A stretch of 64,000 nt of DNA. It comes from Prochilodus magdalenae (taxonomy: Eukaryota > Chordata > Actinopteri > Characiformes > Prochilodontidae). Within the stretch, counting starts at the first letter, position 1. The number at the start of each line of letters is the position of its first letter. This document shows, piece after piece, positions 35,613-47,235 of this stretch. The position numbers were made by a program, and so were the translations under genes. Below the pieces are notes generated by a model. It made no database searches. It saw only the letters and a program-made list of their open reading frames with translations, and had not been told where the DNA came from. The stretch spans positions 1-64,000 of the forward strand of contig JAMWET010000066.1 of NCBI GenBank assembly GCA_024036415.1, given 5' to 3'.

Positions 35613-37095
35613 GTTCTATGCACGATTTGAGGCCCTCAACCCCGACAGACAGAGAGGGGTTATGGCCGAGGGGAGCACGCAGAACTCATCGCTCACTGTG
35701 ACATCGGTGGAGGTGTGCAAGGCTCTGAGGAGAATAAACCCACGGAAGGCCGCCGGCCCAGACAACATCCCCGGGCGGGCACTCAAGGTTTGCTCTTCAG
35801 AGCTGGCTGGCGTGTTTGTGGACATATTCAACCTGTCCCTTGCACAATCTTCTGTGCCATCTTGCTTCAAGACCACCACCATCGTCCCCCTCCCTAAGAA
35901 AAGTGTCGTGACCTGCCTGAATGACTATCGCCCTGTTGCACTCACCCCAATTGTGATGAAGTGCTTCGAGAGGATAGTCATGAGTCACATCCAGGAGACC
36001 ATTCCTGACAATCTAGATCCGCTACAGTTTGCGTACCGTCAGAACCGTTCCACTGACGACGCAGTCAACACTGCCATTCACACAGCCCTCACACACCTGG
36101 AGGGCAAGGACACATATGTGAGAATGCTGTTTATCGACTACAGATCAGCATTCAACACGGTCATTCCCACCAAACTGGCAGGAAAGCTCCTCACCCTCGG
36201 ACTGACACCCACCCTCTGCAACTGGGTGCTGAACTTCCTGACGGACAGACCCCAGTCAGTCAGAATTGGCAGCCGCACATCCAGCACAAGAACTGTTAGC
36301 ACTGGGACCCCCCAGGGCTGTGTGCTGAGCCCCCTCCTGTACACACTCTTCACGTATGACTGCGTGGCCTCCCAGAGCAACACCAGTATCATCAAGTTTG
36401 CTGATGATACTACAGTCATCGGACTGATCACTGGTGGGGATGAGACAGCGTACAGGAGGGAGGTGGCTGAGCTGGTGGACTGGTGTGGCTACAACAATCT
36501 TTCCTTGAATACAGACAAGACCAAGGAAATGATTGTTGATCCAAGGAGGAGGAGGCGGGAGCTACACACACCCCTGTTCATAGGTGGGACAGAGGTGGAG
36601 AGGGTGAAAACCTTCAAATTCCTCGGCGTTCACATCAGCGAGGATCTAACCTGGTCACACAACACGCACTACATTGTCCGGAAGTCCCAGCAGCGGTTGT
36701 ACTTTCTGAGAAGGCTGAGGAAATTTGGCATGTCAGCCCAAATTCTCAGCAACTTCTACAGAAGTACAATCGAGAGCGTCCTTACCAGCTCCATCACAGT
36801 CTGGTACGGAAACTGCACCGCTCAGGATAGGAAGGCTCTCCAGCGAGTGATCAAGACTGCACAGTTAATTTCCGGAGCAGCCTTCCCCTCACTGCAGGAC
36901 ATCTACAGGACCAGGGTCATCAGGAGGACCCACAGCATCATCAGGGACAGTACACACCCCCAACACAGCCTCTTCACGCTCCTACCGTCGGGCCGACGCT
37001 ACAGGAGTGTGAAGTCCAGAACAGCCAGGCTGACAGACAGTTTTTATCCACAGGCCATCAGGCTTGTGAACACCTCCTCCCCCCTTCCACTCTGA
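35590..37095 (+). CDS. LINE ORF, reverse transcriptase part (frameshifted from the endonuclease)
   Basis: Open from the shifted frame at about 35590; the first Met is at 35662. RT motifs in order: [65 protein letters not shown] (first catalytic Asp), [15 protein letters not shown], the active-site FADD at 36397-36408, and [13 protein letters not shown]. It ends with [15 protein letters not shown] and [10 protein letters not shown]. It copies the element RNA into DNA at the nicked target. No internal stops in 478 codons. Loss of about one residue near [10 protein letters not shown] is possible. Confidence 0.9.
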   Translation, partial: TLPDQLNEFYARFEALNPDRQRGVMAEGSTQNSSLTVTSVEVCKALRRINPRKAAGPDNIPGRALKVCSSELAGVFVDIFNLSLAQSSVPSCFKTTTIVPLPKKSVVTCLNDYRPVALTPIVMKCFERIVMSHIQETIPDNLDPLQFAYRQNRSTDDAVNTAIHTALTHLEGKDTYVRMLFIDYRSAFNTVIPTKLAGKLLTLGLTPTLCNWVLNFLTDRPQSVRIGSRTSSTRTVSTGTPQGCVLSPLLYTLFTYDCVASQSNTSIIKFADDTTVIGLITGGDETAYRREVAELVDWCGYNNLSLNTDKTKEMIVDPRRRRRELHTPLFIGGTEVERVKTFKFLGVHISEDLTWSHNTHYIVRKSQQRLYFLRRLRKFGMSAQILSNFYRSTIESVLTSSITVWYGNCTAQDRKALQRVIKTAQLISGAAFPSLQDIYRTRVIRRTHSIIRDSTHPQHSLFTLLPSGRRYRSVKSRTARLTDSFYPQAIRLVNTSSPLPL

Positions 37096-37448
37096 AACTG
37101 GCTGAACTCTGAATCTGACGTGTACTCATTAATATGAGCCCAATACACATTCTGCTGCTACTGTTATACTTTATACCATACTGTTTACTTCTGTACTTGC
37201 ACAGCGCACTTTACACATGCATATGCACCGTACTTGCATCCATACAGTACTGTACTCTCCCTTCCTTTACTTAGTGTTTTTCTTTACTTAGTGTACATAT
37301 ATATATATTATTTTTCTCTCTCCTTTTATATTGATATTTATTTTTTAAAACTGTCGGGAATGGAGGAACTGCAAAGTAAGAATTTCATTGTACAATGTAA
37401 CTGCTTGTTATGCTGTGCATATGACAATAAAACTCTTGAATCTTGAAT

Positions 37449-39690
37449 ACTGAATTTAGTACTTCAGGTTTGAGTAGTTATAGTTTCAGTACTGACTGAG
37501 TTTGACTACTTAGTTTGAGAACTAACAAAGTGAGTAATTACAGTGTGAGTACTTACTGACTTCACTGACTTCGAGTACTTACAGTACAAGTACTGGTTGA
37601 GTGTGAGTACGTACAGTAACTATACTAACTGAGTGTGTGTACTTACAGTAGGTATACTAACTGAGTGTGAGTACTGCCTCAGTGCAATTGCATACAGTAT
37701 GAGTACTGACTGAGTTTGAGTATTTACAGTAGTAGTGCTGACTGAGTTTGAGTACTTACAGTAGTAGTGCTGACTGAGTCCGAGTACTTACAGTAGTAGT
37801 GCTGACTGAGTTTGAGTATTTACAGTAGTAGTGCTGACTGAGTTTGAGTATTTACAGTAGTAGTACTGACTGAGTTTGAGTATTTACAGTAGTAGTGCTG
37901 ACTGAGTCCGAGTACTTACAGTAGTAGTGCTGACTGAGTTTGAGTGTTTACAGTATGAGTACTGACTGAGTCCGAGTACTTACAGTAGTAGTGCTGACTG
38001 AGTTTGAGTATTTACAGTAGTAGTGCTGACTGAGTTTGAGTACTTACAGTAGTAGTGCTGACTGAGTTTGAGTATTTACAGTAGTAGTGCTGACTGAGTT
38101 TGAGTACTTACAGTAGTAGTGCTGACTGAGTTTGAGTATTTACAGTAGTAGTGCTGACTGAGTTTGAGTATTTACAGTAGTAGTGCTGACTGAGTTTGAG
38201 TACTTACAGTAGTAGTGCTGACTGAGTCCGAGTACTTACAGTAGTAGTACTGACTAAGTTTGAGTATTTACAGTAGTAGTGCTGACTGAGTCCGAGTACT
38301 TACAGTAGTAGTGCTGACTGAGTTTGAGTGTTTACAGTATGAGTACTGACTGAGTCCGAGTACTTACAGTAGTAGTGCTGACTGAGTCCGAGTACTTACA
38401 GTAGTAGTGCTGACTGAGTGTGAGTATTTACAGTAGTAGTACTGACTGAGTTTGAGTATTTACAGTATGAGTACTGACTGAGTCCGAGTACTTACAGTAG
38501 TAGTGCTGACTGAATTTGAGTACTTACAGTAGTAGTGCTGACTGAGTGTGAGTATTTACAGTAGTAGTACTGACTGAGTTTGAGTATTTACAGTATGAGT
38601 ACTGACTGAGTCCGAGTACTTACAGTAGTAGTGCTGACTGAATTTGAGTACTTACAGTAGTAGTGCTGACTGAGTTTGAGTACTTACAGTAGTAGTGCTG
38701 ACTGAGTTTGAGTGTTTACAGTATGAGTACTGACTGAGTCCGAGTACTTACAGTAGTAGTGCTGACTGAGTCCGAGTACTTACAGTAGTAGTGCTGACTG
38801 AGTGTGAGTATTTACAGTAGTAGTACTGACTGAGTTTGAGTATTTACAGTATGAGTACTGACTGAGTCCGAGTACTTACAGTAGTAGTGCTGACTGAATT
38901 TGAGTACTTACAGTAGTAGTGCTGACTGAGTGTGAGTATTTACAGTAGTAGTACTGACTGAGTTTGAGTATTTACAGTATGAGTACTGACTGAGTCCGAG
39001 TACTTACAGTAGTAGTGCTGACTGAATTTGAGTACTTACAGTAGTAGTGCTGACTGAGTTTGAGTACTTACAGTAGTAGTGCTGACTGAGTTTGAGTGTT
39101 TACAGTATGAGTACTGACTGAGTCCGAGTACTTACAGTAGTAGTGCTGACTGAGTCCGAGTACTTACAGTAGTAGTGCTGACTGAGTGTGAGTATTTACA
39201 GTAGTAGTACTGACTGAGTTTGAGTATTTACAGTATGAGTACTGACTGAGTCCGAGTACTTACAGTAGTAGTGCTGACTGAATTTGAGTACTTACAGTAG
39301 TAGTGCTGACTGAGTTTGAGTATTTACAGTAGTAGTGCTGACTGAGTCCGAGTACTTACAGTAGTAGTGCTGACTGAGTTTGAGTATTTACAGTAGTAGT
39401 GCTGACTGAGTTTGAGTATTTACAGTAGTAGTACTGACTGAGTCCGAGTACTTACAGTAGTAGTGCTGACTTAGTTTGAGTATTTACAGTAGTAGTACTG
39501 ACTGAGTTTGAGTACTTACAGTAGTAGTGCTGACTGAGTTTGAGTATTTACAGTAGTAGTGCTGACTGAGTGAGTATTTACAGTAGTAGTGCTGACTGAG
39601 TGAGTATTTACAGTAGTAGTGCTGACTGAGTTTGAGTATTTACAGTAGTAGTACTGACTGAGTCCGAGTACTGACTGAGTGTGAGTACTG
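37449..39690. repeat. 32-bp minisatellite with a 384-bp higher-order period
   Basis: About 70 copies of GACTGAGTTTGAGTATTTAC plus AGTAGTAGTGCT. The first 250 bp are degenerate. Blocks starting AGTTTGAGTGTTTACAGTAT occur at 37937, 38321, 38705 and 39089, each 384 bp (12 units) apart. The 38321 and 38705 blocks look identical along their length. The array starts directly at the 3' tail of the LINE. Confidence 0.95.
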
Positions 39691-40984
39691 TCAGTATGAG
39701 TACTGACGGAGTTTGATTACAACAAGTACTATGATTCTATTGATCACAGAGTTAAGGCGCAGCTCCTGAGGGCTCACCTCTGCTAGCCTGTTGCTTGGAA
39801 ATGAAAACAAAAACATCTTTGCGTCTCTGAATGTCACAGGAGAAGGAGAAATGACTCTTTGATAGGCGGTGTGAAGGTTGGAATGTGACGCTGATGAAGT
39901 TTATCACTCCGGAGAAGGAGCAGGTTTTACTTTCTGTTTTGGCTGGTATTGTTACTAGCCATCTGTCCACTGTAAACATCTGTAAACGGCTGTAAACATC
40001 TGTAAACGACTGTAAACATCTGTAAATGACTTTGAGACTTTTGCTTTCACTTCTATTTACATGTGACTGTGATTTGGGTTCAGTGGCTGGACTGCTTTAC
40101 TGTCACATGAGGTTTGTCTGAGTTCCCCTCTTCTCGCTCCAGAGTGACGGTCCTAACGAGATTTAAATCGTCGTCACTGTTGGGTAATTATGATGTTATG
40201 TAACTTTCTGCGTGTATATTATGTAAGAGTGGAGATAGTAGCAGGTAGCAGATGGTCTCAATGTTCTCATATTTAATATAACGTATTTATCGTCACTGTC
40301 CAAAGAAAAACAAGAGTCTCCAAAATGGCAGCTTTACAGGAGAACGCAACCTAATGTGGTTATAATGGAAGTCAATGGAACCAGACGTCTTTCCTTTACA
40401 ATGTGGTGCACAATAGATACCATCAGGTGTGCACTAGATACTATCACGTGCACAGTAGATATTGTATTTACGTAGTATATAGTGCCCACCAGATGTATGT
40501 ATATTGATGTATGGTGTTGTCATTGTCATCAGTTTGAGAATGAGGCACGGAGCTCTGTAGTCTTCCAGAGTTCTAGAGAAGGATTTGCCTGAAGCTCCAT
40601 TTGTTTACAGATGCACATTCAAATACCCATTTACATGTCTGACGAGTGGTCATGCTGGTTTGGTTGCACCTGTGCTACCCCTGGGTTTGAGCCTGCAGCA
40701 CTGGGTCAGGGTAAATAAGTCCTGGTCTTGTCCATGACTGTTTTGTATAGATGCAGCTGCTTTCCCCTTCCCCAGAAAGAGACTGGAGGGCTTTAGCTAT
40801 ACTAGCTATACACAAAAGGCTACGTAGCTAGCTACTCTGTGGACAAGGCCGTAGGAGGGATAGGGTATTGTATGGGCTAGCTTTGCACCAAGTGTCTATC
40901 ACTACACTGTCACTGCTGTTGGAGCAAGTTCATAATACACATGGGTGGAGTTTTGCATATGCAGGGTGGGGACGTGTCCCTACC
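39691..40984. other. No gene; short tandem repeat at 39968-40028
   Basis: GTAAACATCTGTAAACGACT is repeated about four times at 39968-40028. The rest shows nothing recognised. Confidence 0.45.
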
Positions 40985-42142
40985 AATATTTTGGGAGGAT
41001 AAAATTGTGCCTGCCAATTTTGTGCCCCCCAGGGGTCATTACACATTCATTCATTCATTCATTCATTTATTTTTATAGTAGACATGCCCCTACCAATATT
41101 TTGGGAGGATGGATTTGTCCCTATCTGTTGTCCCAGACTGTCATTCATTCATTCATTCATTCATTTCCATAATAGACATGTCCCTTCCAATACCTTGTGA
41201 GAAAAGGATTGTCCCTGCCCATTCTGATTGTGCCAGGCAGAGGCTAATACATATTCATTCATTCATTCATTCATTCATTCATTCATCCATTTTTATAGTA
41301 GACATGCCCCTACCAATATTTTGGGAGGATGGATTTGTCCCTATCTGTTGTCCCAGACTGTTATTCATTCATTCATTCATTCATTCATTCATTCATTCAT
41401 TCATTCATTCATACATAATAGACATGTCCCTTCCAATACCTTGGGAGAAAAGGATTGTCCCTGCCCATTCTGATTGTGCCAGGCAGAGGCTAATACATAT
41501 TCATTCATTCATTCATTCATTCATTCATTCATTCATCCATTTTTATAGTAGACATGCCCCTACCAATATTTTGGGAGGATGGAAATGTCCCTATCTGTTG
41601 TCCCAGACTGTTATTCATTCATTCATTCATTCATTCATTCATTCATTCATTCATTTTCATAATAGGCATGTCCCTTCCAATACCTTGGGAGAAAAGGATT
41701 GTCCCTGCCCATTCTGATTGTGCCAGGCAGAGGCTAATACATATTCATTCATTCATTCATTCATTCATTCATTCATTCATGCATTCATTTTTATAGTAGA
41801 CATGCCCCTACCAATATTTTGGGAGGATGGATTTGTCCCTATCTGTTGTCCCAGACTGTCATTCATTCATTTATCCATTCATTTATTCATTTTCATGATA
41901 GACATGCTACCAATACCTAGGGAGGATAGGGTTGTCCCAACCATTTCTGAATGAGTCTCCCTGATGCTGGTATACAACCGTTCAATACTTCATTCATTCA
42001 TTCATTCATTCATTCATAATAGACATGTTCATGCCAATTGTCCCTGTGAATTCTGATTGTGTCTCGGAGGCCAATACAATTTCATTCATTCATTCATTCA
42101 TTCATTCATTCATTCATTCATTCATTCATTCATTCATTCATA
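40985..42142. repeat. Composite satellite: alternating unique modules and (ATTC)n
   Basis: Two modules alternate, each followed by (ATTC)n. Module A contains CCTACCAATATTTTGGGAGG and ATCTGTTGTCCCAGACTG. Module B contains CCTTCCAATACCTTGGGAGA and TGTGCCAGGCAGAGGCTAAT. A and B are themselves related (CATG-CC-T-CCAATA). About five A and four B modules are present, with ATTC runs of 12 to 60 bp. Confidence 0.93.
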
Positions 42143-43425
42143 ATAGGGCCAAACACCCTGGACAAGCCACCTGTCCATCCAAGATGACCGACTCGCATAG
42201 CCTTTGATTGGCTGAGGGGAATGGGCTTCCAAAGGCTCACGACGTGATATGCAAATCCCGAACCCACTGTTAGTCCATACCTCAATCCAGTGTGGGGGGG
42301 ATTTCGATTGGTGTTGGATGGGTGGGGGTTAAGGTTGGTCCTACACCCTTATATAACAGATGCAGCAATGGCGTTATCCATGCATGGCGTACCACGGCGC
42401 TAAGCTGGTTTGACCTTCTACTGTCATTCCATTCAAAGTCCGACCAGCACCGACTGAACCTCAGCGCCAATTAACGCAGTTAACTTTACACCAGCCGGCG
42501 TTCTGTAGGCAGAGCCCCCGAAAACTTGGAGAAGTTTGGCTCTGATGTGCCGGTGTTCTGGAGGATTACAAAAGCGTGCTAGCATATTTAACACTCAGAC
42601 ATGGCAATTAGGCTGCGGTGGAGACATGGTAGACTGGCCTCTGCAGTCTCTTCGCAGTGTTTCAGTGACAAATCCTTGAAAAAGCTACTTAGAACAAAAA
42701 AAAGAGAAGAAGAAAAAAAGAAAGCCGCCCAGAAGACGGAGGAGCGCTGCCTTATTTTCCTGCACCAGTAATGAAATTCATAAATTCAGGCTCCTTGCTG
42801 TAATTGATTTTATTTGCACACCAGCCAGTTCCCTGGATGATGGCAGCGTCTGGTCTTATTGAACGCATTGCGCCGCTGATCAAATCAATTCCGTTGTCAT
42901 CTCCTTCAGAACTGTTATGTCATTGACATAACAAGGCTCCAGCTAAGCCACTGTCAGATGTCATAAGCCGCTCTGGAATCTTAGCCGTGTCGCGGCACGC
43001 CGCTATGCTGCTTCATGCCAGTTTATCTCCCTGTCATCTGACATACGGGTGATCCCGAGCGACGGACCTTTTTAGAAAGAAATGGTTATGAAGCGCTTAC
43101 GTCTGTTTATGTCAGGGACCATGCGGGGCTTCTGAGGCGCCGTCCTGATAGGATGCCTAACAGGGAATCCACCCGTTTCGGAATCTCCAGCATGAGTCAG
43201 TGCCTGAAATGCAAACAAAGCCACGGTTGACTTTAGAGTGACTGTAGATACTCCGATCACCTGACAGCGGTGCAGATGGTAACCGTGGCGACCGTGCCTA
43301 CAACACCAATACGGTCATACTTGCTAATCAAAGCCATCTAAACATGCTTTTTAAGAACAGTCACGCCCTCAGGAATTCAGACAGCGTCACGATCGCGGTC
43401 GAGATGGGATTGAGGCGGCGACATT
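42143..43425. other. Unique sequence, possibly conserved non-coding (42740-43000)
   Basis: 42740-43000 is repeat-free, with AT-rich motifs in a balanced composition (GCTGTAATTGATTTTATTTG, TGATCAAATCAATTCCG). That resembles vertebrate developmental enhancers. No coding frame seen. Confidence 0.3.
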
Positions 43426-43429
43426 CCGC

Positions 43430-43935
43430 TTCTATTCAGCAGGGGGAAAGGAAGGCATGCACCAGCAACGGCGAAAGACGGAAGCCACGGAAGATGGCGA
43501 CAGTGGACGACTGCAGAATGAAGGAAGACCCCTTGACAACATCCAAGGACCTGGCAGATCGTTATCCGTGTCTGCGATCAAGCGTCGTCCACGTGAACGT
43601 AAATACAGAGAGCTCAGGATGCAAACCACTGGGAACCCTCAAGAACGGAAAGGGCAGGTTCTGGAATAGGACTCCTGGCCTGATGAAATAGAGATGGACT
43701 ATGTGTCAGAATGATGGGAGGAGAGGAGTGAAGCATGGTGGTGGTAGTGTTAGGCAGGGGCATGTATAGCTGCCAATGGAACTGGCTCACTGGTGTTCAT
43801 CGATGGTGTGACCTCTGATGGAGGAAGCTGGATGAAGTCTTACGTTCGGCACGGAATCAATCAAAGCCTGCACCACTGATGGGTGGTCGTTCACAGTACA
43901 GGTGGATAATGAGTACAATGGAGTGTTCAGTGCCA
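43430..43935 (+). pseudogene. Tc1/mariner transposase remnant, plus strand
   Basis: Reads ERRKPRKMATVDDCRMKEDP in the DNA-binding part, then KPLGTLKNGK. Further on, in other frames, it reads VKHGGGSV, ANGTGSLVFID, a DVTSDGGSW-like stretch and FTVQVDNEYN, where FTVQMDNDPKHT is expected. This order is that of a fish Tc1-like transposase. Stops, frameshifts and loss of the DNDPKH motif show it is dead. It is a different subfamily from the element at 44 kb. Confidence 0.8.
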
Positions 43936-43984
43936 TAATAATGTTAATGCTCATCATAAATATAACATTAATAGACAACACTTC

Positions 43985-44880
43985 TTCATCATAGAGCTGC
44001 TACGGTAACTAATGTCCTACTGGCCTATAGATAAACGTGTGAATGGGACATCCCACCAGTCTTCACTTTTCCCACCAGGTGTGCCCACACTGTAGCTGGT
44101 ATCCCGGCCCATTCCTCCATATAGATCTCCTCTAGTGATGGGGCTGTCGCTGGGCAACATGGACTTTCAACTCCCTCCACAAATGTTCTATGGGGTGGAG
44201 GTCTGGAGACGGGCTAGGCCACTCCAGGACCTTCTTATGGAGCCACTCCTTCGCTGCCCGAGCGGTGTGTTTGGGATCATTGTCATGCTGGAAGACCCAG
44301 CCACGTTCCATCTCCACCGCTCTCACTGATGGAGGGATCTCACGATACACGGCCCCGTTCATTCTTTCCTTAACACGGATCAGTCGTCCTGTCCTCTTTG
44401 CAGAAATCCAGCCCCAGAGCATGATGTTTCCACCCCTGTGCTTTACAGTAGGTGTGGTGTTCTTCCTCCAGACACGACGAGTCGAGTTTTTACCAGAAAG
44501 TTCTATTTGGGTTTCATCTGACCACATGATCTTCTCCCAATCCTCTTCTGGATCATCCATATCCTCTCTGGTAAACTTCAGACGGGCCTGGACATGTCCT
44601 GGGTTAAGCAGGGGGACACGCCTGGCCCTGCCGGATGTGAGTCCCTCTCGGCGTAGTGTGTTACTGATGGTAGCCGTGGTTACTGTGGTCCCAGCTCTCT
44701 GCAGGTCATTCATCAGGTCCCTCCGTGTAGGTCTGGGATTTCTGCTCACCGATCTCATGATCATGTTGACCCCACGGGATGAGATCTAGCGTGGGACCCC
44801 AGATCGAGGGAGATGATCAGTCATCCCACAGGTGATTTATTCACACCAGCCTGCTGCCTATTGTAGATCCACTCTCCCCA
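43985..44880 (-). pseudogene. Tc1/mariner transposase remnant, minus strand, 210-codon open core
   Basis: The core (44132-44764) reads, in order: [17 protein letters not shown] and [20 protein letters not shown] (DNA-binding part), [11 protein letters not shown] (first Asp), [37 protein letters not shown] (second Asp) and [20 protein letters not shown] (Glu). The DDE triad is thus present, but several residues are missing near [12 protein letters not shown]. Upstream, LPRSGVPR is followed by a stop before ISSRGV. Downstream the C-terminus is frameshifted. It was probably a complete element and is now inactive. Confidence 0.88.
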
Positions 44881-45082
44881 GCCTGGTGCAGGTCTACAGT
44901 TCTCCTCCTGGGGTCTCTCGACAGCTCAGGACATACGGTAAGATCTAGATGTTCTAAATGTGATATCTGAAGACTGGTGTTAATTATTATAGCTCCCTGA
45001 CACCTCTCCGATGACGTAGTCACCAGGAGCTAAGCTTCTAACCACAGGTCTACAGTTGTAGTTCCAACTACACAACGTAACC

Positions 45083-45290
45083 TGGTGGTTGGTGTAGCTC
45101 AGTGGGTAACACCACTACTCAGGGTGCCACCTCTACGTGTGGGAGACGGGGTTCGAATCCCAGTCTGAGTGACTATGCTGAGCTACACCAACAAGAGTCC
45201 TTGGGCAAGACTCCTAACACTACGTTGGCCTACCTGTAATCATTAACCTTGTTAGTCGCTCTGGATAAGAGCAGAAATGTAAATGTAACC
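45083..45290 (+). mobile_element. tRNA-derived SINE
   Basis: The head has a pol III A box (GTGTAGCTCAGTGGG, 45092-45106) and a B box (GGTTCGAATCC, 45150-45160) with tRNA-like spacing. The tail TAGTCGCTCTGGATAAGAGC followed by AAATGTAAATG resembles the 3' end shared by many fish SINEs with L2-type LINEs, from memory. That would let it use the LINE's reverse transcriptase. It is not a functional tRNA gene: no intact cloverleaf is apparent. Confidence 0.85.
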
Positions 45291-45314
45291 ACAGTGTCGG
45301 TGCTGTTTCAGGAA

Positions 45315-45535
45315 TCACCTGTGTCGCTGGTTTGGTGAGGGTCCAGTCTCGTACGTAGTTCCCTCCATAGTTCCAACCACGGTCTGTGTAAGCGCTTGAA
45401 TCGCAGCTGGGTCGCTCCAGTTCTAATGTTCCTCTGGGAATCGTATCCCGGAGAGTCTCCCACCAAAGCACCCCGGCGTTCCACACCTCAACCGTTTCAT
45501 CACACAGGAGCATTGGATCAGTGGCGTTTACCTCT
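45315..45535 (-). other. Exon-like open stretch, unrecognised
   Basis: Minus strand keeps one frame open with a non-repetitive, Trp/Tyr/Asn-rich sequence (WWETLRDTIPRGTLEL, YTDRGWNYGGNYVRDW) and a CAG-GTGATT at its end. I recognise no family, and the adjoining acceptor is weak. It may be chance or an old domesticated fragment. Confidence 0.15.
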
Positions 45536-45589
45536 TGAACCAGTGAGTAAACAAAGCCACACAGAACGTCTCGTTCCCAAAGTACTCTA

Positions 45590-46435
45590 ATAGAACCGTG
45601 TGCTAATACATGTGCTCTAGAACCACACTACTGTAAAAGGACTTTAATACCCTATTCTAGTAAAAGTAATCTAATACATTAATCCTGTAAAGAACCTTAA
45701 AGAACCTTATGTATTCTAGAGCCATACTCCTGTAAAAGTACTCTAGTAAAAGTACTCTAATACCTTACTCCAGTACACTAGAACCAAAGTACTATAACGA
45801 TATTCTGGTAAAGCACTCAAATAACCTACCACAGTAAAGCTACTCTGGAACCTTATGCCAATAAATGTGCTCTAGAACCATCCTTCTGTAAAAGTACTGT
45901 AGAACCACGTTCTAGTAAAAGTTCTCCAATCAAACCATGTGCCAATAAATATATGCTAGAACCATCCTTCTGTAAAAGTACTTTAGAACCATGTTCTAGT
46001 AAAGGTACTCTAATACCTTACTCCAGTACAGCTACTCTAGAACCATAGTCTAGTATATGTACTCTAGAACCCTCTTTCTGTAGAGGTACTTTAGAACCAT
46101 GTTCTAGTAAAAGTTCTCTAATAGAACCATGTGCTAATAAATGTACTCTAGAACCCTCTTTCTGTAGAGGTACTTTAGAACCATGTTCTAGTAAAGGTAC
46201 TCTAATACCTTACTCCAGTACAGCTACTCTAGAACCATACTCTAGTATATGTACTCTAGAACCATAAGGTCTCTAATGGAACCATGTGTCAATAAATGTA
46301 CTCTAGAACCCTCTTTCTGTAAAAGTACTTTAGAACCATGTTCTAGTAAAAGTTCTCTAATAGAACCATGTGCTAATAAATGTACTCTAGAACCCTCTTT
46401 CTGTAGAGGTACTTTAGACCATGTCCCAGTAAAGG
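45590..46435. repeat. CTCTAGAACC minisatellite, block 1
   Basis: Irregular 21-29-bp units of the type CTCTAGAACCATGTTCTAGT and AAAAGTACTCTAATACC, with TGCCAATAAATGT variants. Units often hold the palindrome TCTAGA. Confidence 0.93.
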
Positions 46436-46979
46436 TTGGTGTCCTCTGGTTGAGCTCTTACTCAGGCTGTCGGGACTCTGCGGTTCCGTGTCAGTGTGTC
46501 CACCCCTGAGTCGGGTTCCGAGCGTAATTGATGGGTGTTAGCCGGAAGCTAGCCGGCCCTGCGTGCGGACTGGGCCCGAGAGAACCCACCCCGGAGCTGA
46601 TCTGATTAGTCCAGGTAATTCATCTCTCTGGAGTTCTCCTCCCCCCCACCTCCTTCAGCCCATTACTGATTAAAGAGCACCTCCAGAACACCCCCTGCCC
46701 GTCCTCTCCGCTCCCCAATCAAAGGCCTACAGCACCAGGCTGCGGGCGGCAGCGGTCCTGCTGGGCTGATATCTGTCCCAGGAAAGGAAGACTGCACCTC
46801 CTCGCCGACTCACAGCCGTTTAATGAAGTCCCCGCCGGCCACCTGACGCCTAGTCTGGGATTAATGGGAGAACCAGGACGTCATTCGTCTTTAATTATTT
46901 ATATATACAAACCACTGACCGTCAACCTGGACCTGCGCATCACCCACTCCATCAGCTCCACCGACCGTACAGGACACTC
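46436..46979. other. GC-rich unique sequence, no gene recognised
   Basis: 46500-46860 has motifs such as CTGATCTGATTAGTCCAGGT and may be regulatory. No exon seen. Confidence 0.3.
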
Positions 46980-47235
46980 TGTAGGTGTACAGGTCCAGAC
47001 TGTAGTCCATCTGTTTCTCTGTGTACTGTATTACCCTGTTCTTCAATGGGCAGGACCCCCACAGGACGGTGGATGGTGGTGGATCATTCCCAGCACTGCA
47101 GTGACACTGACGTGGTGGTGGTGTGTTAGTGTGGGTGGTGCTGGTGTGAGTGGATCAGACGCAGCAGTGCTGCTGGACACCTCAGTCTCTCTGCTGGACT
47201 GAGAATCGTCCACCAACTATCACTATCCAGACCAA
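46980..47235 (+). mobile_element. Dispersed fish repeat (CACTGCAGTGACACTGACGT family)
   Basis: It contains CAGACTGTAGTCCATCTG, CAGGACCCCCACAGGACGGT, CACTGCAGTGACACTGACGT, GAGTGGATCAGACGCAGCAG and GGACTGAGAATCGTCCACCA in order. I recall this order from a very abundant hairpin-forming repeat of otophysan fishes. The copy is cut short at its right, where the 15-bp array starts. Confidence 0.6.

Larger units (their letters stand above)
34075..37448 (+). mobile_element. LINE of the L2/CR1/Rex group, nearly complete
   Basis: The element starts near CAAGATGGCGCCCACC, carries an apurinic endonuclease and a reverse transcriptase, and has a 350-bp 3' UTR ending in CAATAAAACTCTTGAATCTTGAA. That kind of short 3' tail is typical of L2/CR1-type elements, with no poly-A. 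One frameshift near 35550-35590 separates the two domains. It lies in the opposite orientation to pitpnc1, upstream of it. Target-site duplications are not obvious. Its good preservation suggests a recent insertion. Confidence 0.9.

Noticed and set aside
40945..42207. His/Ser/Phe/Ile-rich frames (HSFIHSFIHS)
   Set aside because: Translation of (ATTC)n runs in the composite satellite.
45083..45290. Functional tRNA gene
   Set aside because: A and B boxes are present, but no intact acceptor stem or cloverleaf. The SINE-type tail explains it better.
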